Positions 1-8,807 of a stretch of DNA of 64,000 nt are shown here, in pieces. Positions within the stretch are counted from its first letter, which is position 1; each line of letters opens with the position of its first letter. Where the stretch lies: the NCBI RefSeq assembly GCF_000473365.1, contig NZ_KI421517.1, forward strand, positions 4,538,296 to 4,602,295. The letters run 5' to 3'. The notes beneath the pieces are model-generated. The model saw only the letters and a program-made list of their open reading frames with translations, was not told the DNA's origin and made no database searches. A program made the translations under genes and the position numbers. This stretch comes from Adhaeribacter aquaticus DSM 16391 (GTDB taxonomy: Bacteria; Bacteroidota; Bacteroidia; Cytophagales; Hymenobacteraceae).

Positions 1-38
1 TTTAAACTTACTACTACGGAAGAAGAAAAAGTCATTTA

Positions 39-242
39 TTATAATTCAAGTTTCTGCAATTTCCCAAATTCCAGGTTTTGGATTAAAGCTGCCAATGCCT
101 CTTCTTTTCCTGCCAGGCCGTACCGATCCATATTCTTTAATGGCCGATCAGCTCTAAAATAGGCAATCAAAACAAAATGCTCATCGCGTAACTGGATATA
201 ATCCGGAATTTTGGCTTTGCCTTTAACTTTTATGATATACAT
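39..242 (-). CDS. Small conserved hypothetical protein (67 aa)
   Basis: A 67-residue cytoplasmic protein with no signal peptide or membrane segment. It starts MYIIKVKGKAKIP and ends in a short Leu/Lys-rich helix. I do not recognise a domain with an assigned function, though the sequence has the look of a small conserved Bacteroidota protein: a regular alternating strand pattern at residues 1-30, then a helix. It is read in the same direction as the transaldolase-like gene upstream, separated from it by an 86-bp gap filled by a palindromic element. The coding frame is clean and base composition matches its neighbours, so I believe it is real. Function unknown. Confidence 0.6.
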   Translation of the reverse strand: MYIIKVKGKAKIPDYIQLRDEHFVLIAYFRADRPLKNMDRYGLAGKEEALAALIQNLEFGKLQKLEL

Positions 243-247
243 ATTTT

Positions 248-325
248 AGTTGTCGGTGTCAGTTGTTGGTTACTGGTCTCAGATTTTATTATTATCTGAC
301 TACCCATAACCAACAACCGGCAACT
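248..325. repeat. 78-bp imperfect palindromic element (REP/MITE-like)
   Basis: The outer arms AGTTGTCGG plus TTGTTGGTTA (248-256 and 263-272, interrupted by TGTCAG) pair with TAACCAACAACCGGCAACT at 307-325. An inner stem pairs TCAGAT with ATCTGA around an AT-rich loop. The whole intergenic interval therefore folds into one long hairpin that abuts the stop codon of the transaldolase-like gene. The repeated GTTGTCGG/TTGTCAG/TTGTTGG words resemble dispersed intergenic repeats of Cytophagales (from memory, not searched). It could also act as a terminator or mRNA-stabilising structure. Confidence 0.65.
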
Positions 326-328
326 AAA

Positions 329-985
329 TTAAATATTTACTTTTTTATGATCGGCTAAAAATTTAGCTAAACCACTATCAGTAAGCGGGTGATTCAGAAG
401 AGACGTAATTACATTTAATGGACAGGTAACAACATCGGCTCCTACTTCGGCACACTGTAATAAGTGGATTACGTGACGTACAGAAGCTGCTAATACCTGA
501 GTTTGAAAGCCATAGTTGGAATAGATCTGAACTATTTGTTCAATTAAGGACATACCATCGGTTCCAACATCATCTAAACGACCAACAAACGGCGATACAT
601 ACGTAGCGCCTGCTTTAGCAGCTAATAATGCCTGACCAGCTGAGAAAATTAAAGTACAGTTAGTTTTAATGCCTTTTTCAGAAAAATATTTAATGGCTTT
701 TACACCATCTTTAATCATTGGCACTTTAACTACAATATTTGGGTGTAGTTCTGCCAGCATTTCGCCTTCCCGAATAATGCCTTCGTAATCTACCGCAATA
801 ACTTCAGCACTAATATCACCATCAACAATATCGCAAATAGCTTTATAGTGTGCCATTACGTTGTCATGACCACTTATGCCTTCTTTAGCCATTAAAGACG
901 GATTAGTAGTTACACCATCAAGAACGCCTAAATCGTAGGCCTCCTGAATGTCTTTTAGGTTTGCAGTATCAATAAAGAATTTCAT
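329..985 (-). CDS. fsa: Transaldolase / fructose-6-phosphate aldolase family protein
   Basis: A 218-residue TalC/FSA-type class I aldolase, the short transaldolase subfamily (about 215-220 residues). The start reads [13 protein letters not shown] and is followed by the family block GVTTNPSL near residues 24-31. The Schiff-base lysine is Lys87 in VVKVP. Near residues 105-150 are [19 protein letters not shown] and [11 protein letters not shown]. The enzyme would interconvert sugar phosphates in the non-oxidative pentose phosphate pathway (transaldolase) or cleave fructose 6-phosphate; sequence alone does not separate these. It is cytoplasmic. It lies just downstream of the SRP RNA gene, which has its own terminator, so the two are probably separate transcripts. 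Confidence 0.9.
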   Translation of the reverse strand: MKFFIDTANLKDIQEAYDLGVLDGVTTNPSLMAKEGISGHDNVMAHYKAICDIVDGDISAEVIAVDYEGIIREGEMLAELHPNIVVKVPMIKDGVKAIKYFSEKGIKTNCTLIFSAGQALLAAKAGATYVSPFVGRLDDVGTDGMSLIEQIVQIYSNYGFQTQVLAASVRHVIHLLQCAEVGADVVTCPLNVITSLLNHPLTDSGLAKFLADHKKVNI

Positions 986-1080
986 ATCAAAGATTAATGG
1001 GTTTAAGCCACAAATCTAAGGTATATCTTCAGTATTTAAATAATAAAAAGAAAAGAATTTAATTGGGAGTACCTGTGGAG

Positions 1081-1096
1081 AGGATAAAAAAAAAGT
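1081..1096 (-). terminator. U-tract terminator of the SRP RNA
   Basis: On the minus strand the closing helix of the SRP RNA is followed directly by CAC and a run of nine to ten T residues. The terminal stem plus U-tract form an intrinsic terminator. Confidence 0.7.
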
Positions 1097-1188
1097 GGCA
1101 AACCGAACATCGCACCGCTTCAACCGCCTACCCTTGCTTCTTTCCAGACCTGGGGGAGTTCAGCAGGAGCTGGTCGTGCCGATTTGCC
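1097..1188 (-). ncRNA. ffs: Signal recognition particle RNA (4.5S type)
   Basis: Read on the minus strand, this stretch contains CAGGUCUGGAAAGAAGCA, matching the conserved SRP RNA apical core (E. coli CAGGUCCGGAAGGAAGCA) that binds Ffh. The 5' end GGCAAAUCGGCAC pairs with the 3' end GUGCGA...UUUGCC to close the long hairpin of a small bacterial SRP RNA of about 92-95 nt. A Bacteroidota promoter lies immediately upstream and a U-tract follows. The RNA acts with Ffh and FtsY in cotranslational targeting of membrane proteins. Two open frames on the plus strand here (1063-1269 and 1095-1454) are antisense to it and are not genes. Confidence 0.93.
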
Positions 1189-1192
1189 GGTG

Positions 1193-1226
1193 CAAAAGTA
1201 GGTCAGGTTTTCGGATTATGCAAATA
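1193..1226 (-). promoter_or_regulatory. Promoter of SRP RNA (TTTG-N20-TACTTTTG)
   Basis: On the minus strand, TATTTG (1221-1226) and TACTTTTG (1193-1200) match the Bacteroidota -33 and -7 elements with a 20-nt spacer. Transcription would start a few bases downstream, at the 5' end of the SRP helix. Confidence 0.8.
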
Positions 1227-1469
1227 CTTTTTATTTTTTTACCTGTTTATTTTCCAAGTTCCTTGTTAACCTCAGAAAATCAGGCCAGTAATTTTTCCGT
1301 TTACCCCTCTAAAATATCTTATTTATTTAATATCAATATAGAATATTATATACAGTTACTGAATAATATCTTTAATTTTGCACCCACTAATTTTACAGGC
1401 TCCTTACCTGAACTTGTAATAAGATTTTTAGATTTAATTTATTCGATTTTATAAAGATTTTCGCTTAGA
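1227..1469. other. Intergenic region upstream of aspartate kinase
   Basis: AT-rich, non-coding. A TAATTTTG box at 1373-1380 fits the Bacteroidota -7 element and would give a leader of about 85 nt for the aspartate kinase gene; I see no clear -33 partner. No leader peptide or convincing riboswitch fold was found. Confidence 0.4.
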
Positions 1470-2849
1470 ATGCTAACAGTAGAAAAAATTGGCGGCACCA
1501 GCATGAGTGCGCTTCAGGATGTTTTAGACAATATTATATTGTACCAACGGTCCGGAGATGCGTTGTATAACCGTATCTTTGTAGTATCTGCTTTTTCAGG
1601 TGTTACCAATTGGTTATTAGAAAATAAAAAAACCGGTGAACCTGGTGTTTATCACCGGATAGTAGAACATAAGGATTTTCATCATGCCTTAAATGATGTA
1701 TCGGCCAAACTACAGGAAATAAATAAAAAATATGAATCACTGGGTTTAGATGTGGCCGCAGCTGACGCTTTCATTAGTCAGCGCATCCAGGAAGCCCAGC
1801 AGTTTTTAGAAAATCTGGTTAATGTATTGGCTTCCGGTTATGTAAGTTCGGAAAGTATTTTACAGGCTGCGCGGGAAATTTTAGCTTCTATTGGCGAATC
1901 TCACTCTGCCTTTAACCTGGTAAATATTTTACAAAACCGTGGTATAAACGCTACCCTAGTTGACTTAAGTGGTTTTCATGACCATGAGCCCTATACCATT
2001 GATCAGCGGATAGCCCATTCTTTTAAAGATATAGATTTTACCAAAACCATATGTGTAGTTACCGGATATACTAAAGGTACAGAAGGTATTATGCGGGAAT
2101 TTGACCGCGGATATTCCGAAGTTACCTTTAGTAAAATTGCGGTGGCGGTAAAGCCTCAGGAAGCCATTATTCATAAAGAATATCATTTATCTTCTGCCGA
2201 TCCTGCCCTGGTAGGAATTGAAAATTGTGTTCCGGTAGTAAATACTAATTATGATGTGGCCGATCAGTTAGCGGATGTTGGCATGGAGGCTATTCACCCC
2301 AAGGCGAGCAAGCCATTGGAAATGAATGGCATTAACCTGCGGATTAAAAACACCTTTGAACCGGAACACCCGGGTACGCTGATTACCCGCGAATATGTTT
2401 GCTCCCATAAAAGAGTGGAAGTAATAACCGGAACGGAGAAAGTTGTTATCATTGATATTTTTGATCCGCTAATGGTAGGCAACGTAGGTTCCGATTTAGA
2501 AATAATGCAGTTATTCTATAAATATGGCGTTAGTTACATTTTTAAATCTACCAGTGCTAACAGCATTTCCATGGTTATCTGGCAAAAAGATTTCAACCAG
2601 GACCTTATTAATGATTTAGAACAAGCCTTCCAACATATTACTGTTGAACCAGTGGCCATAGTTTGCATGATTGGTTCTAATATAGATCAGCCTGGAGTTT
2701 TAGCTAAAGCAGCAAATGCATTGGCAGAAAGCAATATTAATATAATAAGTGCTGGTTTCTCCATGCGAAAAGTAAACGCTCAGTTTATCGTTGCCCGGGA
2801 AGACTTCAAAAAATCTATAGTAGCTCTGAATAAAACCATGTTTTTTTAA
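1470..2849 (+). CDS. Aspartate kinase (Ask_Ect-like single-gene form)
   Basis: A 459-residue aspartokinase that would phosphorylate L-aspartate to 4-aspartyl phosphate, the entry to Lys/Thr/Met biosynthesis. The amino-acid kinase domain begins at once with VEKIGGTSM (KxGGTS motif, residues 6-11). Later blocks include GYTKGTEG, FDRGYSEVTFSKIAV (around 215-230) and the aspartate-site region ADQLADVGMEAIHPKA. Two ACT-type regulatory segments follow, the last around residues 390-459 (IGSNIDQPGVLAKAANAL). The start VEKIGGTSMS and the general style resemble the Ask linked to ectoine clusters rather than LysC or ThrA, yet no ectABC genes are in this window. It is monocistronic and ends in a strong terminator shared with corA. 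Confidence 0.88.
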   Translation: MLTVEKIGGTSMSALQDVLDNIILYQRSGDALYNRIFVVSAFSGVTNWLLENKKTGEPGVYHRIVEHKDFHHALNDVSAKLQEINKKYESLGLDVAAADAFISQRIQEAQQFLENLVNVLASGYVSSESILQAAREILASIGESHSAFNLVNILQNRGINATLVDLSGFHDHEPYTIDQRIAHSFKDIDFTKTICVVTGYTKGTEGIMREFDRGYSEVTFSKIAVAVKPQEAIIHKEYHLSSADPALVGIENCVPVVNTNYDVADQLADVGMEAIHPKASKPLEMNGINLRIKNTFEPEHPGTLITREYVCSHKRVEVITGTEKVVIIDIFDPLMVGNVGSDLEIMQLFYKYGVSYIFKSTSANSISMVIWQKDFNQDLINDLEQAFQHITVEPVAIVCMIGSNIDQPGVLAKAANALAESNINIISAGFSMRKVNAQFIVAREDFKKSIVALNKTMFF

Positions 2850-2880
2850 TCTGGAGTAAAAATCAGAATAAAATTTAAAA

Positions 2881-2920
2881 AGAAGAGGCTACCTAGTTTA
2901 GGTAGCCTCTTCTTTTTAAT
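2881..2920. terminator. Bidirectional intrinsic terminator
   Basis: A perfect 14-bp stem (AGAAGAGGCTACCT, loop AGTTT, complement at 2900-2913) is flanked by A-rich and T-rich runs. It sits between the convergent aspartate kinase and corA genes and can serve both. Confidence 0.9.
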
Positions 2921-2934
2921 AATATATTATATTA

Positions 2935-3888
2935 CTATAACCAGTTCTTGCGCTTAAAATACCACAGGAAGCTTAACGACGACAAAACCATTAAAAGTAA
3001 AGCAAAAGGATAACCATAATCCCATTCCAACTCCGGCAGAAATTTAAAGTTCATACCATACACACTGGCAATTAGTGTCGGGGGCATAAAAATAACTGTT
3101 ACTACCGTAAATATTTTGATAACCTGGTTTTGATCAATATTTACCAAACCTAAAAAGGTATTCTGCAGGTACTCCAATCTTTCAAAACTAAATTGGGTAT
3201 GCTGCAACAGAGAATTTATATCTTTTAAAATAATACGTAAACGCTCTTTCTCGGGGTCTTCCACTAAATCGCTTTTTAATAAAGACGATACCAACCGTTG
3301 TTTATCTACAATACTGCCCCTAATCAAAATAGTATTTTCCTGCAAACCGGTTATGCGGAGCAGAATCTCTTCTTCTATAGACCGTTCATTTACTAATTTT
3401 TTACTAATGGTATTGGTTTTCCGGGTCAAAAATTCAATAAAGTCTGCATCCAGGTCAATCTGAGTTTCCAGGAGCAATAAGAAAATTTGAATGGCTTTAT
3501 TGGCCGCCCCTTTTTTAAAGGTTTTAATTTTTCTTACCGTTTCGGCAAACGATTTTAAATCGGTACGCCGATGCGTAAAAAGAATGTCATCTTTAAAAAT
3601 AAAGGAAACTTGTTTGGTAATATAGGAGGCATTTTCATGAACCACAAAGGCACTATTAGCCTCAAAACCCGAGTCATCTTCAAAATAGCGGGAACTACTC
3701 TCAATTTCGGCTGCTTCCTGAGGAGTAAAGAATTCAATGTGGAAAAAATTCTCTACTTGCTTTTGTTCTTCATCACTCGGCGACTGCAAATCAACCCATA
3801 CCATTTTATTGGCATTATCCATTGCCAAGGATTCCGGACCTTTTTCCCATAGCAGCTCATTATCTTCTAAATAAAAACATCTAATCAT
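2935..3888 (-). CDS. corA: CorA-type magnesium/cobalt transporter
   Basis: A 317-residue CorA (2-TM-GxN) family divalent-cation channel in the inner membrane. The long acidic cytoplasmic N-terminal region (about 1-250) is followed by two C-terminal transmembrane helices. The signature YGMNF lies at residues 277-281, between TM1 (VVTVIFMPPTLIASV) and TM2 (YPFALLLMVLSSLSFLWYF). The basic tail KRKNWL is typical. Family members form pentamers that import Mg2+ and sometimes Co2+ or Ni2+. Length is usual for the family. Monocistronic, convergent with the aspartate kinase gene. No Mg-sensing leader was seen upstream. Confidence 0.92.
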   Translation of the reverse strand: MIRCFYLEDNELLWEKGPESLAMDNANKMVWVDLQSPSDEEQKQVENFFHIEFFTPQEAAEIESSSRYFEDDSGFEANSAFVVHENASYITKQVSFIFKDDILFTHRRTDLKSFAETVRKIKTFKKGAANKAIQIFLLLLETQIDLDADFIEFLTRKTNTISKKLVNERSIEEEILLRITGLQENTILIRGSIVDKQRLVSSLLKSDLVEDPEKERLRIILKDINSLLQHTQFSFERLEYLQNTFLGLVNIDQNQVIKIFTVVTVIFMPPTLIASVYGMNFKFLPELEWDYGYPFALLLMVLSSLSFLWYFKRKNWL

Positions 3889-4099
3889 AAAAACTGAAAG
3901 TAATCCGGTTACAATACCACTTAAAATTCAGGTTGTTTTTTGTTTAAACTTTAAACTATTTGCAAAAGTTATAAACTAGTATAATACCCTTTTCCAATCG
4001 CAAACTTATTATTTTCTGGCCAAAATAAGTACCTCTGTTTTTTTATTTATTGTGGTTTATAGTTATTGTGCTTAGGAAACAGGAATTGAAATAATAAAT

Positions 4100-4131
4100 T
4101 TTGCATCCTTCTGAATTGCACCTTAACTTTG
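4100..4131 (+). promoter_or_regulatory. Promoter of guaA; predicts a leaderless mRNA
   Basis: TTTG (4100-4103), a 20-nt spacer and TAACTTTG (4124-4131) match the Bacteroidota -33/-7 consensus. The -7 box ends only three bases before ATG (4135), so transcription should begin at or next to the start codon. This also argues against the TTG at 4129 as start, since it lies inside the -7 box. Confidence 0.72.
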
Positions 4132-4134
4132 CAC

Positions 4135-5664
4135 ATGCCAGAAAAAATAATAATTCTCGATTTTGGCTCGCAATATACACAACTTATTGCCCGTCGGGTT
4201 CGCGAGCTAAACGTTTACTGTGAAATCCATCCATTTAATAAAGTACCAGAGCTCAGTCCTGAGGTAAAAGGTCTTATTCTATCCGGCAGTCCCTGTTCTG
4301 TTCGGGACGAAGATCATCCTAACCCAGATATAAGCCAGTACCAGAACCAGGTACCTGTTCTTGGTGTTTGTTATGGTGCCCAATTATTAGCCCATGAAAA
4401 TGGTGGCGAAGTTTTACCATCTACCATTCGGGAGTATGGCCGGGCTTTATTAAGTGAGGTTCATGCTACCAACCGGTTAATGAAAGAAATAACCATTGGT
4501 TCGCAGGTTTGGATGTCGCATGGTGATACCATTAAACACGTACCAGAAAATTTTGAAGTTATAGCCAGTACCGAATCCGTTGCGGTAGCAGCTTATAAAG
4601 TACAAGGTCAGGAAACTTATGGTATCCAGTTTCATCCGGAAGTAACGCACTCCTCAGAAGGGAAAACCATTTTACGTAACTTTGTAGTACACATTTGTGA
4701 GTGCAGCCAGGACTGGACGCCGGATCAGTTTATTGAAACTACGGTTACCGAACTTCAAGATTTGATTGGTGACGATAAAGTAGTACTGGGATTATCCGGA
4801 GGTGTTGATTCGTCGGTAGCGGCCATGCTTATTCATCAGGCTATTGGCAAAAACCTATATTGTATTTTTGTTGACAATGGTTTGTTGCGAAAGAATGAAT
4901 TTGAATCGGTTCTGGAGTCGTACAAACACATGGGCTTAAATGTTAAAGGTGTTGATGCCAAGGACCGGTTTTATACAGCTCTTGCTGGAATATCAGACCC
5001 GGAATTAAAAAGGAAAGCCATCGGTCGTGTATTTATTGAAGTGTTCGACGACGAATCGCACCAGATAACTGATGTAAAGTGGTTGGCACAAGGCACCATT
5101 TATCCGGATGTAATTGAATCTGTATCGGTAAAAGGACCATCTGCCACTATAAAATCGCACCATAACGTAGGTGGTTTACCTGACTTTATGAAGCTTAAAA
5201 TAGTTGAGCCACTAAAAGCCTTATTTAAGGATGAAGTTCGTCTGGTAGGTAAAACCTTACACATTGATGAAAACATTATTGGGCGGCACCCTTTCCCTGG
5301 CCCAGGTTTAGCCATCCGCATTCTCGGCGACATTACCCCGCAAAAGGTTTCTATTTTACAGCAGGTGGATGATATCTTTATTCAGGGCTTACGTAATAAT
5401 GGCTTATACAACCAAGTTTGGCAAGCAGGAGCTATTTTGTTGCCGGTACAATCGGTTGGTGTAATGGGAGATGAACGTACTTATGAAAACGTGGTAGCCT
5501 TACGGGCTGTTTCCAGCGTAGATGGCATGACAGCCGATTGGGTACATTTACCGTATGAGTTTTTGGCTAATATCTCCAATGAAATTATAAACAAAGTAAA
5601 AGGTGTAAACCGCGTGGTGTATGACATTAGCTCTAAACCACCAGCCACCATTGAATGGGAATAA
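4135..5664 (+). CDS. guaA: GMP synthase (glutamine-hydrolysing)
   Basis: A 509-residue enzyme converting XMP, glutamine and ATP to GMP. The N-terminal class I glutamine amidotransferase domain (about 1-190) has the nucleophile Cys79 in GVCYGAQ and the His-Glu pair in QFHPEVTHS. The ATP-pyrophosphatase domain has the P-loop SGGVDSS near residue 225. The C-terminal dimerisation domain ends with PATIEWE, the usual GuaA terminus. Length is slightly shorter than E. coli GuaA (525). I start at ATG 4135 rather than the upstream in-frame TTG at 4129, because the TTG lies in the promoter -7 box. The stop overlaps the next gene by 10 bp, suggesting cotranscription. Confidence 0.95.
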   Translation: MPEKIIILDFGSQYTQLIARRVRELNVYCEIHPFNKVPELSPEVKGLILSGSPCSVRDEDHPNPDISQYQNQVPVLGVCYGAQLLAHENGGEVLPSTIREYGRALLSEVHATNRLMKEITIGSQVWMSHGDTIKHVPENFEVIASTESVAVAAYKVQGQETYGIQFHPEVTHSSEGKTILRNFVVHICECSQDWTPDQFIETTVTELQDLIGDDKVVLGLSGGVDSSVAAMLIHQAIGKNLYCIFVDNGLLRKNEFESVLESYKHMGLNVKGVDAKDRFYTALAGISDPELKRKAIGRVFIEVFDDESHQITDVKWLAQGTIYPDVIESVSVKGPSATIKSHHNVGGLPDFMKLKIVEPLKALFKDEVRLVGKTLHIDENIIGRHPFPGPGLAIRILGDITPQKVSILQQVDDIFIQGLRNNGLYNQVWQAGAILLPVQSVGVMGDERTYENVVALRAVSSVDGMTADWVHLPYEFLANISNEIINKVKGVNRVVYDISSKPPATIEWE

Positions 5665-7373
5665 TAAACGTGCAACTAAACGTATATATTAAAATTAAAT
5701 CTGCCTTTTTTATTGTTCTGCTTCTGGGTTCAGCTTTTCAGATAAAAGCACAATCTCAGAGAGAATTAGAAATACATGTGCAAAACAGTAAAGTTTTGCT
5801 GGAACAGCAGAAATATACTTTGGCCATGACAGCGTTATTGCCGGCAATAAATGCCGGCAATAACTTTAAAAATGCCCCGCAGGCGCTATATTTATATAGT
5901 GTTGCTGCGTTAAAGGCAAATAAGCTAAAAGAAGCAAATGACCAGGTACAAAAAATATTACAAGAATACCAAACCTGGGATAATCTGGATGAGGCAAGGT
6001 ATGTAGGCGCTAATATTGCCTTTGAACAACAAAACTTTGCCAAAGCTTTAACCTTACTGCAGGATATAAAAGATCCGGATTTTGAAGCTGATAAATCGGC
6101 CATCAAACAAAATTACCTGGAAAGGATTAATAATAAAGCGCAGCTAAGCGCCTTAGTACAACAGTTTCCGGAAGATAAAGACGTTGCGGTAGTGTATGCT
6201 AATAAGCTAATTAATGGCTGGTATGCTAGCCCGGATAAAAATACATTGGAGACAATTGTTTCTAAATTTAACCTCGATAAAAGCAAGTATACCCCTAAGG
6301 CTTCCGCTGCTTTATCCAGAAAAGGACAGTACAATGTAGCCGTACTCCTGCCCTTCCCGGTAACGGAGAAAGATCCGGCCACTATCCGGAAAAATCAGTT
6401 TATTACTGATTTGTACAGCGGTATGATAATGGCGAGAGATTCCCTGGCAAAGAATAATATTACAATTAACCTTTTTGCCTACGATGCTCCTTCTGATACA
6501 AACAAGGTAAAGGAAGTTTTAAATTTACCGGAAATGACTGGAATGGATTTAATTATTGGCCCGGTGTACAAATCGGCTAATAAAATTATTTCACGTTTTG
6601 CCCAGCAGCATCAAATAATTGCTATTAATCCTTTATCCGAAGATATTTCATTAATCCAGAACAATCCTTATTTATACCTGTTTCAGGCCTCATTAACTTC
6701 CCAGGGTACCAAAGCTGCAGATTTTGCTTATGATAATTTTTCATCTAAATCGGCGGTGCTAGTTTACGATAATACCGAAAATGGGCTGGAATTCGCCCGT
6801 GCTTACCGGCTGCAGTATGAAAAAAGAGGTGGTAAAATTACGGCCATAAAAGCCGTTAGCCCAAAAAGCTATGGTGGTACTGTTTATGGAGGTATAGATT
6901 TTAGCACGGTAGGGCATTTATTAATTTATTCTGATAACTATGCTTTAGCTGTAAATACCATAAGTACTTTACAAAGGCTAAGCACTAAAGTGCCCGTAAT
7001 AACTACCGCCTCCTGGTTAGAAATCAATCAACTTAGTCTGCAACAGTTAGATGACCAAGAAATTTATTTCTTACAACCGAAATACGTAGACAGTACTTTG
7101 CCTTTGGTTAGGGAATTTAAAAAAGATTATGTGGCCCGTTTTAACATACCGCCATCTTCTTACACCTATACTGGTTTCGAGTTACTTTATTATTTTGGTA
7201 ATATATTGTCTCGTTATGGGTCTAAATTTAATACAGCTCTGGCTTCTGAAGGGGCTATTTCCGGGGCTTTTTTGCAAGGCATAAACTTTACTGGTAAACA
7301 AGACAACCAGTACGTGCCTTTATTAAAATTGGAAAATCTCCAGATCATGGTAGCAAATCCAGTGTTTAAATAA
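5655..7373 (+). CDS. TPR plus periplasmic-binding-fold protein (Peripla_BP_6 / LpoA-like)
   Basis: A 572-residue exported protein. A hydrophobic signal peptide covers residues about 12-33 and probably ends at IKAQ. Residues about 35-200 are helical TPR-like repeats ([26 protein letters not shown]). From about 225 ([10 protein letters not shown]) the sequence follows a type I periplasmic binding protein: [46 protein letters not shown] and a C-terminal [16 protein letters not shown] plus binding-protein fold recalls LpoA, the outer-membrane activator of penicillin-binding proteins, and Bacteroidota proteins loosely annotated as ABC substrate-binding. No transporter genes are adjacent and no lipobox Cys is evident. 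Overlap with guaA and a 15-bp gap to hemL suggest one transcript. Ligand unknown. Confidence 0.75.
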   Translation: MGIINVQLNVYIKIKSAFFIVLLLGSAFQIKAQSQRELEIHVQNSKVLLEQQKYTLAMTALLPAINAGNNFKNAPQALYLYSVAALKANKLKEANDQVQKILQEYQTWDNLDEARYVGANIAFEQQNFAKALTLLQDIKDPDFEADKSAIKQNYLERINNKAQLSALVQQFPEDKDVAVVYANKLINGWYASPDKNTLETIVSKFNLDKSKYTPKASAALSRKGQYNVAVLLPFPVTEKDPATIRKNQFITDLYSGMIMARDSLAKNNITINLFAYDAPSDTNKVKEVLNLPEMTGMDLIIGPVYKSANKIISRFAQQHQIIAINPLSEDISLIQNNPYLYLFQASLTSQGTKAADFAYDNFSSKSAVLVYDNTENGLEFARAYRLQYEKRGGKITAIKAVSPKSYGGTVYGGIDFSTVGHLLIYSDNYALAVNTISTLQRLSTKVPVITTASWLEINQLSLQQLDDQEIYFLQPKYVDSTLPLVREFKKDYVARFNIPPSSYTYTGFELLYYFGNILSRYGSKFNTALASEGAISGAFLQGINFTGKQDNQYVPLLKLENLQIMVANPVFK

Positions 7374-7388
7374 TTTAAAATCCAGTTT

Positions 7389-8687
7389 ATGAATCATACT
7401 GCTAGTCAGCAATTATTTCAACGTGCACAAAAATCTATACCTGGGGGCGTAAATTCTCCTGTTCGGGCCTTCAAGGCGGTAGGCGGCACTCCGGTTTTTA
7501 TGAAATCGGCCAAAGGCCCTTACTTGTTTGATGAAGATGGCAACCAATACATTGATTTTATAAATTCCTGGGGGCCCATGATTTTAGGCCACGCCTGTGA
7601 TATGGTACAAGACGCCATAAAAGAGGTTTTACCTGATTCTTTTTCTTATGGTGCTCCTACCGAACGGGAAATAGAAATGGCGGAGCTAATCATTCGTATG
7701 GTTCCTTCCATAGAAAAAGTAAGAATGGTAAACTCCGGTACCGAGGCTACCATGTCCGCTATCCGGGTGGCCCGGGGATATACCGGCCGGGATAAAATAA
7801 TTAAGTTTGAAGGATGTTACCATGGCCACGGCGATTCTTTTTTGATTGCTGCCGGTAGTGGTGCCGTAACCTTAGGCGTGCCGGATAGCCCTGGTGTAAC
7901 CAAGGGTACAGCCAATGATACAATTACGGTACCTTATAATAATCTAGATGCTGTAAAACAAGCCGTAGCTGTTAACGAAAATCAGGTTGCAGCCCTTATT
8001 CTAGAGCCGGTAGTGGGCAATATGGGACTTGTACCACCAGCAGACGGATTTCTGGCCGGCCTCCGCGAACTATGTACTAGTGCAGGCATTGTGCTGATTT
8101 TTGATGAGGTAATGACCGGCTTCCGGTTAGCCAGAGGTGGCGCCCAGGAGTTATATGGCATTACACCCGACATGACAACCTTAGGAAAAATAATTGGCGG
8201 TGGTTTACCTGTTGGGGCCTACGGTGGAAAAAAAGAAATAATGGACTCTGTAGCTCCTGCCGGACCTGTTTACCAGGCTGGAACATTATCTGGAAACCCT
8301 ATTGCCATGGCCGCCGGTTTGAGTATGCTTAAATTCCTCCAGGGCCACGATGAAGTTTACGCTTATTTGAATAATATTTCCGATAAACTGGTACACGGAA
8401 TGCGAGACAATTTGCGGTCTGTGGGTATGGAGTATACTATCAACCATGTAGGTTCTATGTTCAGCCTGTTCTTCACGCGTAAACCGGTCACTGATTTTGA
8501 GTCAGCTAAAAAATCAAACTTGGAATTATTCAGTAAATATTTTAACGGAATGTTGCAGCGGGGTATTTACCTGGCACCGTCTCAGTTTGAAACTTTGTTT
8601 ATTTCTACGGCCATTACCGATGATTTAGCAGATCAATATTTAGAAGCTAACTTAGCTACCTTAAAAGATCTCCGGCAGTATTTATAA
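7389..8687 (+). CDS. hemL: Glutamate-1-semialdehyde 2,1-aminomutase
   Basis: A 432-residue PLP enzyme that converts glutamate 1-semialdehyde to 5-aminolevulinate in the C5 heme pathway. The start block IPGGVNSPVRAF (17-28) is diagnostic of HemL among class III aminotransferases. Other landmarks are NSGTEATMSAIR (115-126), EGCYHGHGD (141-149), FDEVMTGFR (238-246) and the PLP lysine Lys267 in TTLGKIIGGGLPVGAYGG. Length equals the family norm. It is 15 bp downstream of the TPR/binding-protein gene and is followed by a terminator hairpin, so it is probably the last gene of a guaA-led transcript. Confidence 0.95.
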   Translation: MNHTASQQLFQRAQKSIPGGVNSPVRAFKAVGGTPVFMKSAKGPYLFDEDGNQYIDFINSWGPMILGHACDMVQDAIKEVLPDSFSYGAPTEREIEMAELIIRMVPSIEKVRMVNSGTEATMSAIRVARGYTGRDKIIKFEGCYHGHGDSFLIAAGSGAVTLGVPDSPGVTKGTANDTITVPYNNLDAVKQAVAVNENQVAALILEPVVGNMGLVPPADGFLAGLRELCTSAGIVLIFDEVMTGFRLARGGAQELYGITPDMTTLGKIIGGGLPVGAYGGKKEIMDSVAPAGPVYQAGTLSGNPIAMAAGLSMLKFLQGHDEVYAYLNNISDKLVHGMRDNLRSVGMEYTINHVGSMFSLFFTRKPVTDFESAKKSNLELFSKYFNGMLQRGIYLAPSQFETLFISTAITDDLADQYLEANLATLKDLRQYL

Positions 8688-8709
8688 TTATTTCAGGCAT
8701 ATAAATGGG

Positions 8710-8748
8710 AAGGGCACTTGTTAAAAGAAGCAGGTGCTCTTTCTTTTT
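8710..8748 (+). terminator. Intrinsic terminator after hemL
   Basis: An 11-bp stem, AAGGGCACTTG (8710-8720) with CAGGTGCTCTT (8731-8741, two wobble pairs), is followed by TCTTTTTAT. Confidence 0.8.
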
Positions 8749-8807
8749 ATATGCTCAACTAAGCCAGATTCTTCTTAACTTTACATCTATAAAGAATTTT
8801 TATATTT

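Noticed and set aside
1063-1454. Two plus-strand open frames of 68 and 119 aa upstream of the aspartate kinase
   Set aside because: They run antisense through the SRP RNA gene and its promoter, and their protein sequences have no family character.
4129-4134. TTG at 4129 as the guaA start
   Set aside because: It overlaps the promoter -7 box; ATG 4135 fits the GuaA N-terminus better.
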